DNA of 64,000 nt. Source: Lepturacanthus savala. Taxonomy: Eukaryota; Chordata; Actinopteri; Scombriformes; Trichiuridae. Each line of letters begins with the position of its first letter. Positions within the stretch are counted from its first letter, which is position 1. The stretch lies in assembly GCA_030544235.1 (NCBI GenBank), contig CM060470.1:20710356-20774355 (forward strand), in the 5' to 3' direction. Positions 41,301-50,157 of this stretch are shown here, one piece after another. The translations under genes and the position numbers were made by a program. Under the pieces are notes generated by a model. That model did no database searches and was not told the DNA's origin. It worked only from the letters and a program-made list of their open reading frames with translations.

Positions 41301-43255
41301 CATATTCATTAGAAAAGGTTGTTGTTGTTATGATTAAGTTGTGTATACAATAGAAAACATAAAAGGTCAAATTGGTTTCAGCTTTTTTTCTCTGTCTTTT
41401 GGTTTTTCTTTCAAACTTTTGCTTTTTCCTACAGGAAATCCAGGAACATCTGATAGGCATCAAGAAGCTGCTGAAAGCCTGCAGATTATCAGGAAGGTAA
41501 AACCTGTTATTCTTAAATAAAACACATTTTGTATATTTTCTAAATCTACCTTAAAGGGATTTTTTCAGGTTTTTAATACTCTTATAATGGAAATGGACAC
41601 ATATATTTTATGCATTTTTTGTATTGTTATTGGAACAATGAACAATATTCCCCAGAATATTTATATAATAATATTTATATAATATTGTATTTTTGTATAT
41701 GTAGAAGTATAACATTCAAAAATAGACTGTAACCTTACTTTAAGATTTCACAAGATCAACACAAAACTTTTTAAAAGTGTAACTAAACCCCCAAACTACT
41801 TTTTACAGTTTAAATCCAATGTATAAAGGAACTCAGTAATGTTGTTGATTGACTCAGGTCATTTATTTATTATAATTTACTACATATTTTTATATAAATA
41901 TGAATAACTACTGCCCTCTACAGGTTGAAACTTTACTACTGAGATTGAATTTTGGTATTGGCTGGTGGTGGAGATGTAGTAACAGGATCAAATAAGTTCT
42001 ACAAAAAGAAAATGCCAGTTAGATGTGGTTAACTATAACGGTTTAAATAGTTTCAGCTAAACCTTAGGACCATTAGGGAGGAATTTTGCAGTGTGAACAG
42101 GAGGAAGCAGGTTCAATCACTCAAAATAAACCCCATGAATTGGACCTTTGTTGTGAGGTTTTTATTTCCTGTGTTTCTGTTCCAGGCTGATGACTGAGCT
42201 TGAACAGCTTCCTCCTCACCTGACCAAGCAGCCGCACGTTTTCTCCATGGACGACCTCTTCAGGGTGAAGAAAGGTCAGCTGGTAGCTCAGACCAGAGCC
42301 CTGCTGCACGCCGCTATCGATCATGTTGAAAACTGTGAGGTCAGTTTGAACCGCTGTGGCCTCTTCTTTTACTTTGCAAAATGCAATGTAGAAAATGCTA
42401 AATGTGTGGATTATTTTATTATTTTATTATTCTAAAACTGTTTTACATTCATGCAGCTGTGTCTGGCCCGAGGTTTTATCTGTGAGTTTTGCCGAGAACG
42501 ACACATCATCTTTCCTTTTCAGACTGACATATGTAAACGCTGCCCAGGTAAGCAGACAATTACTTTTAAAATCAATTATACTGTATATGCAGGATATAAG
42601 ATGATGTATGTAATGTATGGATGATGCTGTAAAATAGAGGCAAACACAGGCAACAATTACATCAGATCAAAACTGAGGACAGGCTGAGTCACCTTGCTCT
42701 TTATTACCGACTTATTTTTGACATTGCTACATTATAGGAGGAGTTTCCCAAGTATCCTGCATCACCAGAAGGCTTATTAGAGTATTTCATTTGATATGAT
42801 TGTTATTAATTAATACATTTATTCATTGTGAAAAATTGTGAATCTGTCCATTAAAGATGACAGCTCCAACCGAGTCAGTAGATGAATTGGGTAAATTGTT
42901 CAGTTTCTCTTACTACTAAAAACTTCAAGTGAACTGACATGCATCACTAAATGCCAGGTGAGAAGGCTCACTCCTTTCACTGATACTCTAAGTGTTGAAT
43001 GTGTTGATGGTCCAAATATCAAGGTGGCAACATCATTGTGATTCTAGAATAACAGAATCTGACTCAGTGTTGAGACCAAAAGATAAAAGAAAAACTATGA
43101 CAAAGCCATTGTATTTATGAAAAAAAAATTATCAACTAGTATGAATATTCCCTTTTTTATTTACAGTTTGCAAGGCCTGCTTTCACAAAGAGTGTTTTGT
43201 GGAAAAGAAGTGTCCGAAATGCACACGGATCCAGTCACGGAATAAAGCTTTCTAA
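30159..43255 (+). CDS. rubcnl: rubcnl (Pacer), autophagy enhancer with Rubicon-homology domain, 16 coding exons
   Basis: Coding exons: 30159-30264, 31313-31631, 34582-34802, 36331-36431, 36952-37306, 37807-37855, 37937-38042, 38139-38275, 38683-38747, 40204-40243, 40782-40859, 40954-41074, 41435-41496, 42186-42339, 42457-42547, 43167-43255. All junctions are GT-AG with matching phases. The total is 2094 nt, 697 aa; human Pacer is 662 aa. The start ATG follows an in-frame TGA at 30144. The N-terminal half is Ser- and acid-rich and probably disordered. Conserved landmarks are E-N-A-H-F at the start of exon 5, A-E-R-L-A-E-Q-L in exon 7, and W-A-P-P-R-F-Q-I-I-F in exon 8. A C-terminal RH domain follows. 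There is no RUN domain, which separates it from Rubicon. Mammalian Pacer binds UVRAG/PI3KC3 and the HOPS complex to promote autophagosome maturation. The least certain parts are exons 1, 2 and 6, which rest on splice phase rather than conservation. Confidence 0.88.
30540..31001 (+). repeat. Inverted-end element, copy 2, in rubcnl intron 1
   Basis: aatctcatcaggtaaaaata at the left and agataattctactcaatat with caagatattttt at the right match the element at 26166. Confidence 0.5.
31988..32055. repeat. Imperfect (GT)n in rubcnl intron 2
   Basis: GT runs with regular tatg interruptions. Confidence 0.9.
33152..33406. repeat. (GT)n and (TA)n pair in rubcnl intron 2
   Basis: About 92 bp of GT ends in a (CG)n-like gcgcgcgc at ~33249. 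60 bp later a TA array covers ~33328-33405. Confidence 0.95.
35533..35794 (+). mobile_element. MITE in rubcnl intron 3
   Basis: A known fish repeat type, with tagggtggaaaatccatg at one end and ctttgcaaccctag at the other. The interior is tttccatggaa-like (cttcccatggaaggtttatg). Confidence 0.55.
36239..36330. repeat. (TG)n tract forming the 3' splice region of rubcnl exon 4
   Basis: About 36 TG repeats, a short cgtgcctgcg break, then tgtgtgtcag whose last AG is the exon 4 acceptor. The tract replaces an ordinary polypyrimidine stretch. Confidence 0.9.
38283..38345. repeat. (GATA)n microsatellite beside the rubcnl exon 8 donor
   Basis: About 15 tetranucleotide units starting 8 bp after the end of exon 8 (38275). 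Confidence 0.95.
38348..38606 (+). repeat. AT-rich dispersed element, copy 12, in rubcnl intron 8
   Basis: Contains gtccaaattctctgtttcca, tagtaaactgatggtctttg and ends tagctgcagcccta, the clearest right end of the family. Confidence 0.65.
38683..43255 (+). CDS. rubcnl: rubcnl exons 9-16: Rubicon-homology (RH) zinc-binding domain
   Basis: These eight exons encode the RH (DUF4206-type) domain, the most conserved part of the protein. They carry an array of Cys/His zinc ligands: C-A-G-C in exon 9, Y-C-E-Y-L-G in exon 10, F-C-D-C-C-H at the start of exon 11, C-L ending in C-E-F-C in exon 15, and C-K-R-C plus C-K-A-C-F-H-K-E-C and C-P-K-C at the C-terminus (exons 15-16). In this family the RH domain binds phosphoinositides or Rab7 on late endosomes and autophagosomes. 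The pattern fits Pacer better than PLEKHM1 or DEF8 because of the exon 12 segment D-F-S-K-Q-L-L-D-S and the exon 13 segment I-K-K-L-L-K-A-C. No stop or frameshift interrupts it. Confidence 0.9.
39511..39807 (+). mobile_element. Tc1/mariner-type MITE in rubcnl intron 9
   Basis: Left end CACTACCGTTCAA and right end ACACGATAGTG are decayed inverted repeats of a common fish element. TA lies on each side (39509-39510, 39808-39809). 297 bp, no ORF. Confidence 0.75.
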
Positions 43256-43380
43256 ACGGATCCATGAAGCTGAAGAGCTGCAGCTCAGCACCACGATTGT
43301 TAATTTATCAACCTCATCTACTCAGCTATATTAGTTTTTTTTAGTAGTTTCACGTAAAACACACTTGTACTTATAATGTA

Positions 43381-43560
43381 AATAAATGTCTACACTCACC
43401 TCTAAATAGTGCTATTCTGCTGTTAAATGTTTAATTGTAAATTGTAACAAAAAATGTTTTATACTTAATAACAATCCTAAAATGTGATTCCCTTTCAAAT
43501 ATCTCATCTCTTGATAGAATAAAATCAGTATGAGCCACTCTTCAGCTGTGGTTTTCTTGT
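43381..43560 (+). terminator. rubcnl 3' end: two poly(A) signals
   Basis: The stop codon is at 43253-43255. Two AATAAA hexamers follow at 43381 and 43518. The second is followed at ~43550 by a GT/T-rich stretch (tggttttcttgtttctttgc), typical of a downstream cleavage element, so transcripts probably end near 43535-43545. Confidence 0.6.
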
Positions 43561-45407
43561 TTCTTTGCATGACTGCATGAATGTGTGTTATACTGATAAT
43601 CTATAACAATATTAAAAAGCTGGATAACAGGTAAATATGTATGTTTGAACTTTTCCACTAAAGTTCATGTAGGAATCACTGTGTCATAGAATAACAAGGC
43701 AACTACTAGAGGCACAAATCAGTTTAGGTTATGCTGTGTAATTAGATTTAAAAAAAAATAAAATATAAAATAGCCTTCTGCAAGACTTGTCACATTGGAC
43801 ATGATGTATAATGTGAACACTGCCGTTGACTTAATGTCACTGAAGTGCAAAAACTCTCAATTCAGCAGTGTTTGTTTGTGTGTTGTGGCTAAGCACACAC
43901 ACATTATTATATATCCCCGATGGGATTTAATTTGCCTCAACATTTTGCTCTTAATGGCCGTGTGCAGGAAGTGTGTTCACACCTGCATTGATTAGTAGCA
44001 GATGATGACATCTCCACCTCTCAGGTATCACAGCAACCAGAGGTGTGAACAAACACAGACGTCCATGTAAACACATGACGCAGCCGCCACACATCAGTAT
44101 GTGATGCAATCATTGCCGAATCCTTTTTTTTCTCCAATTAATGGTGTCTCTCCTGAACTTCATGATTGTTTTGTTCCAAAGGTTAAGACAACTAAAATGA
44201 TATTTTTATATTAACAAAGGATCAAATGATAACGGTGTGTAATATAAAAAGGTGTCTTGTAGAAAACAGACTTGCAGGGAATTTTCATTGATTCATTCAC
44301 TTCAAACAGTTCTATAAAGATATGAGGAATCTCTTAACATGTTTTGGTTTTACACAAAACAGTTTTAAAGTATTTGGTTCATTTTCCTGGATTTCATCAT
44401 CATCATAATTCCCAGCTGCAGTAGACAGTTGTTTCTTTTTTGGTGAAAAAGCTCTAAAAATCCATTGTAGCAGTGTGAAAAAGAAAACAAACCAATTTAA
44501 GGCCAGATTGGTGAATATAGTGTAGCAATTAGCAGCTAAAGATAAGAAACATATATTTCCATCAGGAGTTGGTAGACAGCAAAACTGAGCTAAAAAGAAA
44601 GTGGATATTGGACATAATGTCAAATGATATTAAATATGCCTCCTAATGAATGATATTGTTACTACATGTCTGCTGCCTGATGTGTAAATGCAGCTCAACT
44701 TAAAACGATGCCAGTGTTTTGGTCACAGCCTGTTTTTGTTCCCACCAAGAACAGAAAAATCAAAGCCCATAGTTGTAGATTAAAGCATATTCAATGCTTA
44801 AGCTGCATAGCTCAAGTGTTTTCTTTAACATGCTTTACAAAGTTAACATTAAGTTTGGTCAAACAGTTTATACTGTCACAAAATGTCTCGTCAACTGGTC
44901 CATGGTGACATGTATATATACACGTCACCATAGACGGACACCATAAGTTGAAAAGAAGAGTATCGGGTGGCCAGAAGATTGCTGAGTGTGTTGAAGAGAA
45001 GTAGGGCTGGAGAATGAACCCCTGAAGAAAGTAGTTTTGGAGGCCTATGACTACCAGAAACTTATAAGAAGCAGTTTTGCGGGGTAATGGGCCTCCCAGG
45101 GGAGTTTAGTTTGGACTTATGGAGAAAGGAGGTGATCCCCTTTGAGCAGTGGACTAGCTCCAGTCGAGCTTTCAAGAGTTAAAGGACTTGTGTGAGGGAA
45201 AAGGACTTTAGTGCATTTAGCTGAGTGGTTAACACAGTCCGTTGGGGCCCATGGGTCTGGATTTAGAGATCCTCTGTTTCGCTGCATTATTATTATTAAT
45301 TAATTAATAGGCTGTTATTCATACTGTTTTCTATCAAAGCATGATTAAGTGACATGTAAAAGGGTTAGGACAAATGAATCCTTAGTTAGGACAAATAAAA
45401 GTAAACA
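43561..45407. other. Intergenic region between rubcnl and the TAAR cluster
   Basis: AT-rich, without a convincing gene. A stretch at 45208-45275 (tagctgagtggttaacac) looks like a tRNA box A but has only a weak box B, so it may be an old SINE. Confidence 0.5.
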
Positions 45408-45620
45408 AGAATAACAGAGGGGTTGCAGGGAAAGTGATGATGAGGATGCAGGACAAAGGGATATTATTCCAGTAGAGAGAGAGAGAGAATGGAGGGGTGA
45501 AGAGGTTGTCAGAAATATAATATACATGTATGACTATGTATGTTCTGGTGTGAAAGCTGCCAGAGCTGCAGCTCTATGATAATCTCTGATGATGGAGGTT
45601 CAGGATGGAATTTTTTCATT
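45408..45620 (+). pseudogene. TAAR exon 1 relic (promoter plus first codons only)
   Basis: About 200 bp matches the segments just upstream of both intact TAARs: it runs from the shared gaataacagagg block to the tandem ATGs, here at 45589. The first seven codons match (M-M-E-V-Q-D-G) and then homology stops abruptly at ~45612. No TM1 or exon 2 counterpart is seen before 46 kb. It is a third, truncated unit of the tandem array. Confidence 0.75.
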
Positions 45621-45973
45621 ACCATGTGTCTTTCTCTTGCTTGCTGAAAAAAGCAAACTCAGCACTGTACAGTCCTTGTGTGGTTGCAGGTGTACACATC
45701 AATGGTATTTTGACCCCAGGCACCCTTCTAGCGATCTGGTCCATAAAGTGCGCTGTCAGTCAAAACCCGGATAATGACTTGTCTCAGCAGAATCCTCCTC
45801 CATTCTTCACAAAGCAAAGTCACCACCTTCTCTCTGCAGAGTCTTAGCAAACTCTTCTCAGTCTGATTGCAGTATTGCAGTGTCATCTCCATACAGATTG
45901 GTTGGAAACAGATTATGAATTTGTGCATATAGTCCTTCATCTTCACCCCACAATTACATAGAAGATATTAGAC

Positions 45974-46451
45974 CATGATAGTCAAACTCAATTTAGTTCA
46001 TGGGCCACATTCAGCACAATTTCTGTTATTCCATATTTACTCTATTGCTGCATTTCAACTCAAAACATTTACTCACTGAACGATATTTAGTCATGGAGTT
46101 AAGTTGTAAGCAACTGGTTTCCATCATGAGGCTAGAACTGAAGAAGCCTTTCGGATGAAGAGTGAAACGTCTTCAAGCGCCAAGAAAAAGTCCAGTTGCT
46201 TACAACTTAACTCCTTGACTACAATGACCTGGATGAGTGAGAATCTACACAGACATGAACGATATTTAGTTTTTTTAAGCAGCAAGAGTTATCTTCAAGT
46301 TATCTTCTGCCTTAATATTTTTCTCCCTTAAATGCTAAAAGATTCATTATTATCACATATATATTACATAATTACATATTTTGTGGGCCAGAATGGACCC
46401 TTTAGCAGGCCGGTTCTGGGCCCCCAGGCTGATGGCTGTTTGACACCCCTG
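45974..46451 (+). mobile_element. Non-autonomous hAT-like element
   Basis: The ends are inverted copies of one sequence: AGTCAAACTCA at 45980-45990 and GTTTGACACCCCTG at 46438-46451. Just inside, a gggccacat motif is typical of this fish repeat. Flanks tattagac and tattacag look like a decayed 8-bp duplication, the hAT length. It contains a nested insertion at 46091-46255. Confidence 0.65.
46091..46255 (+). mobile_element. Short retroposed fragment nested in the hAT-like element
   Basis: 165 bp is bounded by a perfect 14-bp duplication, TGAACGATATTTAG (46077-46090 and 46256-46269). It contains a fish-repeat core (gaagagtgaaacgtcttcaa) and a 22-bp inverted repeat (ggagttaagttgtaagcaac... near 46095 and its complement near 46190). 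The long duplication indicates target-primed insertion by LINE or Penelope-type machinery. The family is not certain. Confidence 0.6.
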
Positions 46452-46728
46452 TATTACAGAATCACAAAAAGTCAGTCTAAAAAGACCTTTATTGGAACAC
46501 TGATGAGATTTTATTGACTTGTAGCGTAGGCAGCGGTTCAGTGGTGTTGTCTTACAGTCTGTGTACATCAAACTTTATGTCCATCCCAAGTTTATTAGAT
46601 CGCACAGTATGGCTTGCAATAAACTAAAGTAAAAATAAAGACTGCTAAAATCTCACAGTCTCTAGGAGGCTTAAGGGGGAAATTTCCAATAAACGAACTT
46701 GCAAATGGGCTGTTTTTCATATTGATGT

Positions 46729-47349
46729 TGTCAGGCCCCGACTCAAATGAGGACTCAGATGCAGAGATGTCACCAGCAGTAAGGAACTTCATTAGAGGAT
46801 CCTCCAATACTGAGGGAAAAATAACGGCTATGAAAAATTATTCTAGGTGCAAAATAACAGGCACTATTCTATAATATAATTAACAAAGGAAAACCACTCC
46901 GTAGAGGGAAAAAGGCATAACAAAACAAGAGGGAAAAGGTAACAGAAATTCACTCCACAAGGGAGGATAAAAGGCTAAAACCGCTATACTAGAACAGAAA
47001 ACAATAACCATAAACTATGAAATCTACAACCAAAACATCACTCACTTGCAGGCAAAAACAGCAAACACACGATACTTGGGGGAAGCAAGGCAAACTAGGA
47101 CTGGACAAATGGCTGGGGTGAACAAACGAACGAAACACTGGCACAAGACAAGGGGAGACGCAGACAATATATACACTGGGTAATAGGGAACAGGTGGAAA
47201 CAATCAGGGCGGGTAGGACAAACAGACCGGTGACACATGAAGAATGGCAAGTGACCTGAAACCAGAGGAGAGTTACTTTTCAAAATAAAACAGGAAGTGA
47301 CAAGACAAAAATGACAAGACAAAACCCAATTTGACCTCACCACGTGACA
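46729..47349 (-). mobile_element. Solo LTR of the same gypsy family, with exact target-site duplication
   Basis: In minus orientation it starts with TGTCACGTGG at 47349 and ends with TGACA at 46729. It aligns along its length with the LTRs of the element at 58.3-63.5 kb, including the TATA box (gtatatattg) and AATAAA-containing tail. It is flanked on both sides by the 5-bp duplication GATGT (46724-46728 and 47350-47354). No internal sequence remains, so it formed by LTR-LTR recombination. Confidence 0.9.
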
Positions 47350-47389
47350 GATGTCTGTCAAATATAGTTAAGTGAGGGTGGTTAACTTT

Positions 47390-47575
47390 AGAGAATAACA
47401 GAGGGGGTTGCCTGGGATTGATGACGAGGATGTTGGAGGAGGGATATTAGTCCATTAAAGAATGAGAGAAGGGCGGGGAGGAGATATTATCAGAAATATA
47501 ATAAAGTTATATGACTATGTGTGACTGAGTTCTGGTGTGAAAGCTGCCAGAGCTGCAGCACTCTGATAATCTCTG
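47390..47575 (+). promoter_or_regulatory. Shared proximal upstream block of TAAR copy A
   Basis: The block runs from gagaataacagaggg to the start codon and recurs with few differences at 55732-55914 (copy B) and 45408-45588 (relic). It includes a conserved tgagttctggtgtgaaagct motif just before the ATG. It probably contains the 5' UTR and core promoter duplicated with the genes. A TATA-like tataataaag is at ~47496. Confidence 0.5.
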
Positions 47576-48933
47576 ATGATGGAGGTCCAGGATGGAGCAG
47601 AGCTCTGCTTTCCACAACTCCTCAATGCTTCCTGCAGGAAGCCGATGTTACCTTGGTCTGAAGCTGTGATTCTGAAGACTGTGATGTCCTTTTTCTCTCT
47701 GCTCACTGTGGCTCTAAACCTGCTTGTCATCATCTCAGTCTCCCACTTCAGGCAGAGAATCAGTTATCTACAGATCCTATTTTGTTTCATAATTAAATCA
47801 AACTATATATTAATATGAACAGCTAGATATAAACACAGAAATACTTTTAAGCTACTAAGTAATGCTGCACTGAAACAACTAATATTCTGTCTTGCTGACA
47901 ATGTGTTTCAAAGTAAATCTCAAAAGTCTTCTTTTGACACCAGAGACAGTGGTTCCCGTTCCCTCTCTCCACAATAAGCTTTGTATGTCATGTACAATAG
48001 TTGAATAGCTGAATGGCTGTATACACTTAAACTATAGATACTACTGATTTTTTAAACAACTTTGAGTTGTTTCATCATTTAAAAATACAGACTTGTTGAT
48101 TTCATGCTGCATTTCTCTTTTCCTCCAGGCAGCTCCACACACCTACCAACCTCTTCCTCCTCTCTTTGGCTGTATCAGACTTTCTCGCTGGCCTGCTGGT
48201 TCCAGGAGTAATTATGCTACAGTCATCCTGCTGGGTTCTTGGTGATATCATGTGTGTTCTGTCTAATTGTGTGTGCTTCATTATTACAGAAGCCTCCATA
48301 CTAGACATGGTGCTCATATCCATTGACAGCTATGTGGCTATTTGTGACCCTCTCCATTACATCAATAGAATGTCTGTAAGACGGGTTCAACTCTGTGTTT
48401 GTCTGTGTTGGATCTATTCTGTTTCCTATGGCATTTTCTGTGTAAAGGATCTGACTAAGCCAGGTATGTATAGGTCCTGTTATGCAGAGTGTGTGATGGT
48501 CATTGATGATATTTTAGCACTTACTGACCTTGTTTGTAGCTTCATTATTCCAGTTAGTATCATTGTAATCCTGTACATGAGAGTGTTTGTAGTGGCTGTG
48601 TCTCAGGCTTGTGCCATGCGCTCTCATGTTGCAGCTGTGACTCTCCAGGTTTCACTGATGTCAAAGAAATCTGAGTTGAAAGCAGCCAGGACTCTTGGTG
48701 TTATTATAGTTGTGTTTCTAATATGTTTATGCCCATTTTATGTTGCTGGTCTTGCAGGGTATGGATCCCTCAATAACACCTCTGCATTCATTGTGCTCTA
48801 TCTGTTGTATTTTAACTCCTGCCTGAACCCTGTGATTTATGCTTTGTTCTACTCCTGGTTCAGAAAAGCTATTAAACTCACTGTGAGTCTTCAGATACTG
48901 CAGTCTGGCTCCTGTGAGGCCAACATATTGTAG
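47576..48933 (+). CDS. taar: Trace amine-associated receptor, two exons (copy A)
   Basis: Exon 1 is 47576-47751 and exon 2 is 48129-48933; 326 aa. Exon 1 encodes the N-terminus (N-A-S glycosylation site at residue 17) and TM1. Exon 2 encodes TM2-TM7. Class A landmarks are D76 (2.50), C101 (3.25), W153 (4.50), P200 (5.50) and N-P-V-I-Y in TM7 within N-S-C-L-N-P, the TAAR fingerprint, with Tyr7.43 present. Oddities: DRY is D-S-Y (125-127), the amine-binding Asp3.32 is Cys108, Trp6.48 is Leu, and an Asp (D192) sits at 5.42. The intron has an apparent GC donor. The start was chosen as the first of two tandem ATGs in the segment shared with copy B. A poly(A) signal is at 49013. It is probably an olfactory receptor; its subfamily cannot be assigned by eye. 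Confidence 0.85.
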
Positions 48934-49236
48934 AGTGGATGTGAAGTGACTGAGATGAGATCTGCTCTACAAAGACTAGAATATATTCTGTTACTACTAA
49001 AGTTAACTGACAAATAAAAAAACGTTCATGGAAATATTTTTGGAACCATCCTCCCTTTAGTTTTAGTAACTCTTGCAGAGTACGGTGTGTATAATTTATA
49101 ATCCACAATGCTTGTTTATCTTTCAATGCAAATTACAAGCACCAGTTTCACTGTAGTACAAATCTTATGCACACATCAGTAGATGTGATGTAATGGACTT
49201 GAAACCCAAACCCCCCACCATCAGGCACCACCACCA

Positions 49237-49238
49237 GA

Positions 49239-49269
<31 letters not shown>

Positions 49270-49298
49270 CACACACACACACACTCACACACACACAG
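49237..49298. repeat. (AC)n microsatellite downstream of TAAR copy A
   Basis: AC array with single g and t interruptions. Confidence 0.95.
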
Positions 49299-49674
49299 CC
49301 TTATTAAAAGTCTAATTTTGATGGCCACCGGCATCTTAACTGGATTTACAGCAGTCATCAACCCATTCACTTAAAACTAATAGAAATAAGTTCACCTGTT
49401 TTCAACACAAGATTTACAGCACAGGTAACAACAACAGATTACGAAGAACTAGAAATAAATTCACTGTTAATGATTCACGAGCAGCACAGATTATTCAATT
49501 AAGACAACAGCATAACATGTTTCCCCTGTATTAACAACAATACAGGATTTATAGCCAATTATGAATAATTGGTGTATTTTTTTCTGGCTTTGCCTTTTGC
49601 AAAATCCTCCCCAGTGTTGGTCATTTCTCTCAGGTGCCATTAAAGTTTCTTCAGTGGAATTTGCATCATCATAA

Positions 49675-50157
49675 GGGGTGTTCAAGCGCTGTTTTGCGAA
49701 AATTCACCAGATTGCGTCATCGCGTACCCGCCTGTTTTGCTTTTTCTCTCATCATCCATGTGTGAGATCACCACTGTCACTGCGTTGTACAGCTCTGAAA
49801 GTCCAAAGCTCCGCCGTCATTTCTAGGTATATGATACCGTCTGGAGGTGCACAGAGCTCGGCTGGTTTCAACGCTTCCTACCGGAGCTCCGCCTGGACAA
49901 CACGGCTTCCAAATCTGTTGAAAACTAATGGACGGGCGATAAGTGAATTTCTCGTTGTCACGGGGACGTGGAGCGAATCTCAATGCTGATTGGTTGTCGT
50001 GGTGAAAAGTTCAATATTTTCAACTCGACGCGACAGGTGAATTTCGCGTTGTGAAGCGCGATTTTTTGCCACTTTGCATCCATTGCATCGCGTCTTCCCA
50101 TTGACTTAACATGTAATTGCGTCGGGCAAATTTTCTGTCTGGTGTGAACACCCTTTT
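49675..50157 (+). mobile_element. Non-autonomous element with inverted ends and CpG-containing core
   Basis: aaggggtgttcaagcg at the left and tggtgtgaacaccctttt at the right are inverted. Both ends are followed inward by gcgtc-containing sequence. The core is unusually rich in CpG for this region. The superfamily was not identified; it is possibly Harbinger-like. Confidence 0.55.

Noticed and set aside
45208..45275. tRNA gene
   Set aside because: There is a box A-like motif, but no good box B or cloverleaf; at most an old SINE head.
46091..46255. Hammerhead ribozyme in the nested insert (ggatgaagagtgaaacgtc)
   Set aside because: It resembles a hammerhead core, but the CUGANGA element has a mismatch and that part instead pairs in a small hairpin, so the fold is not supported.
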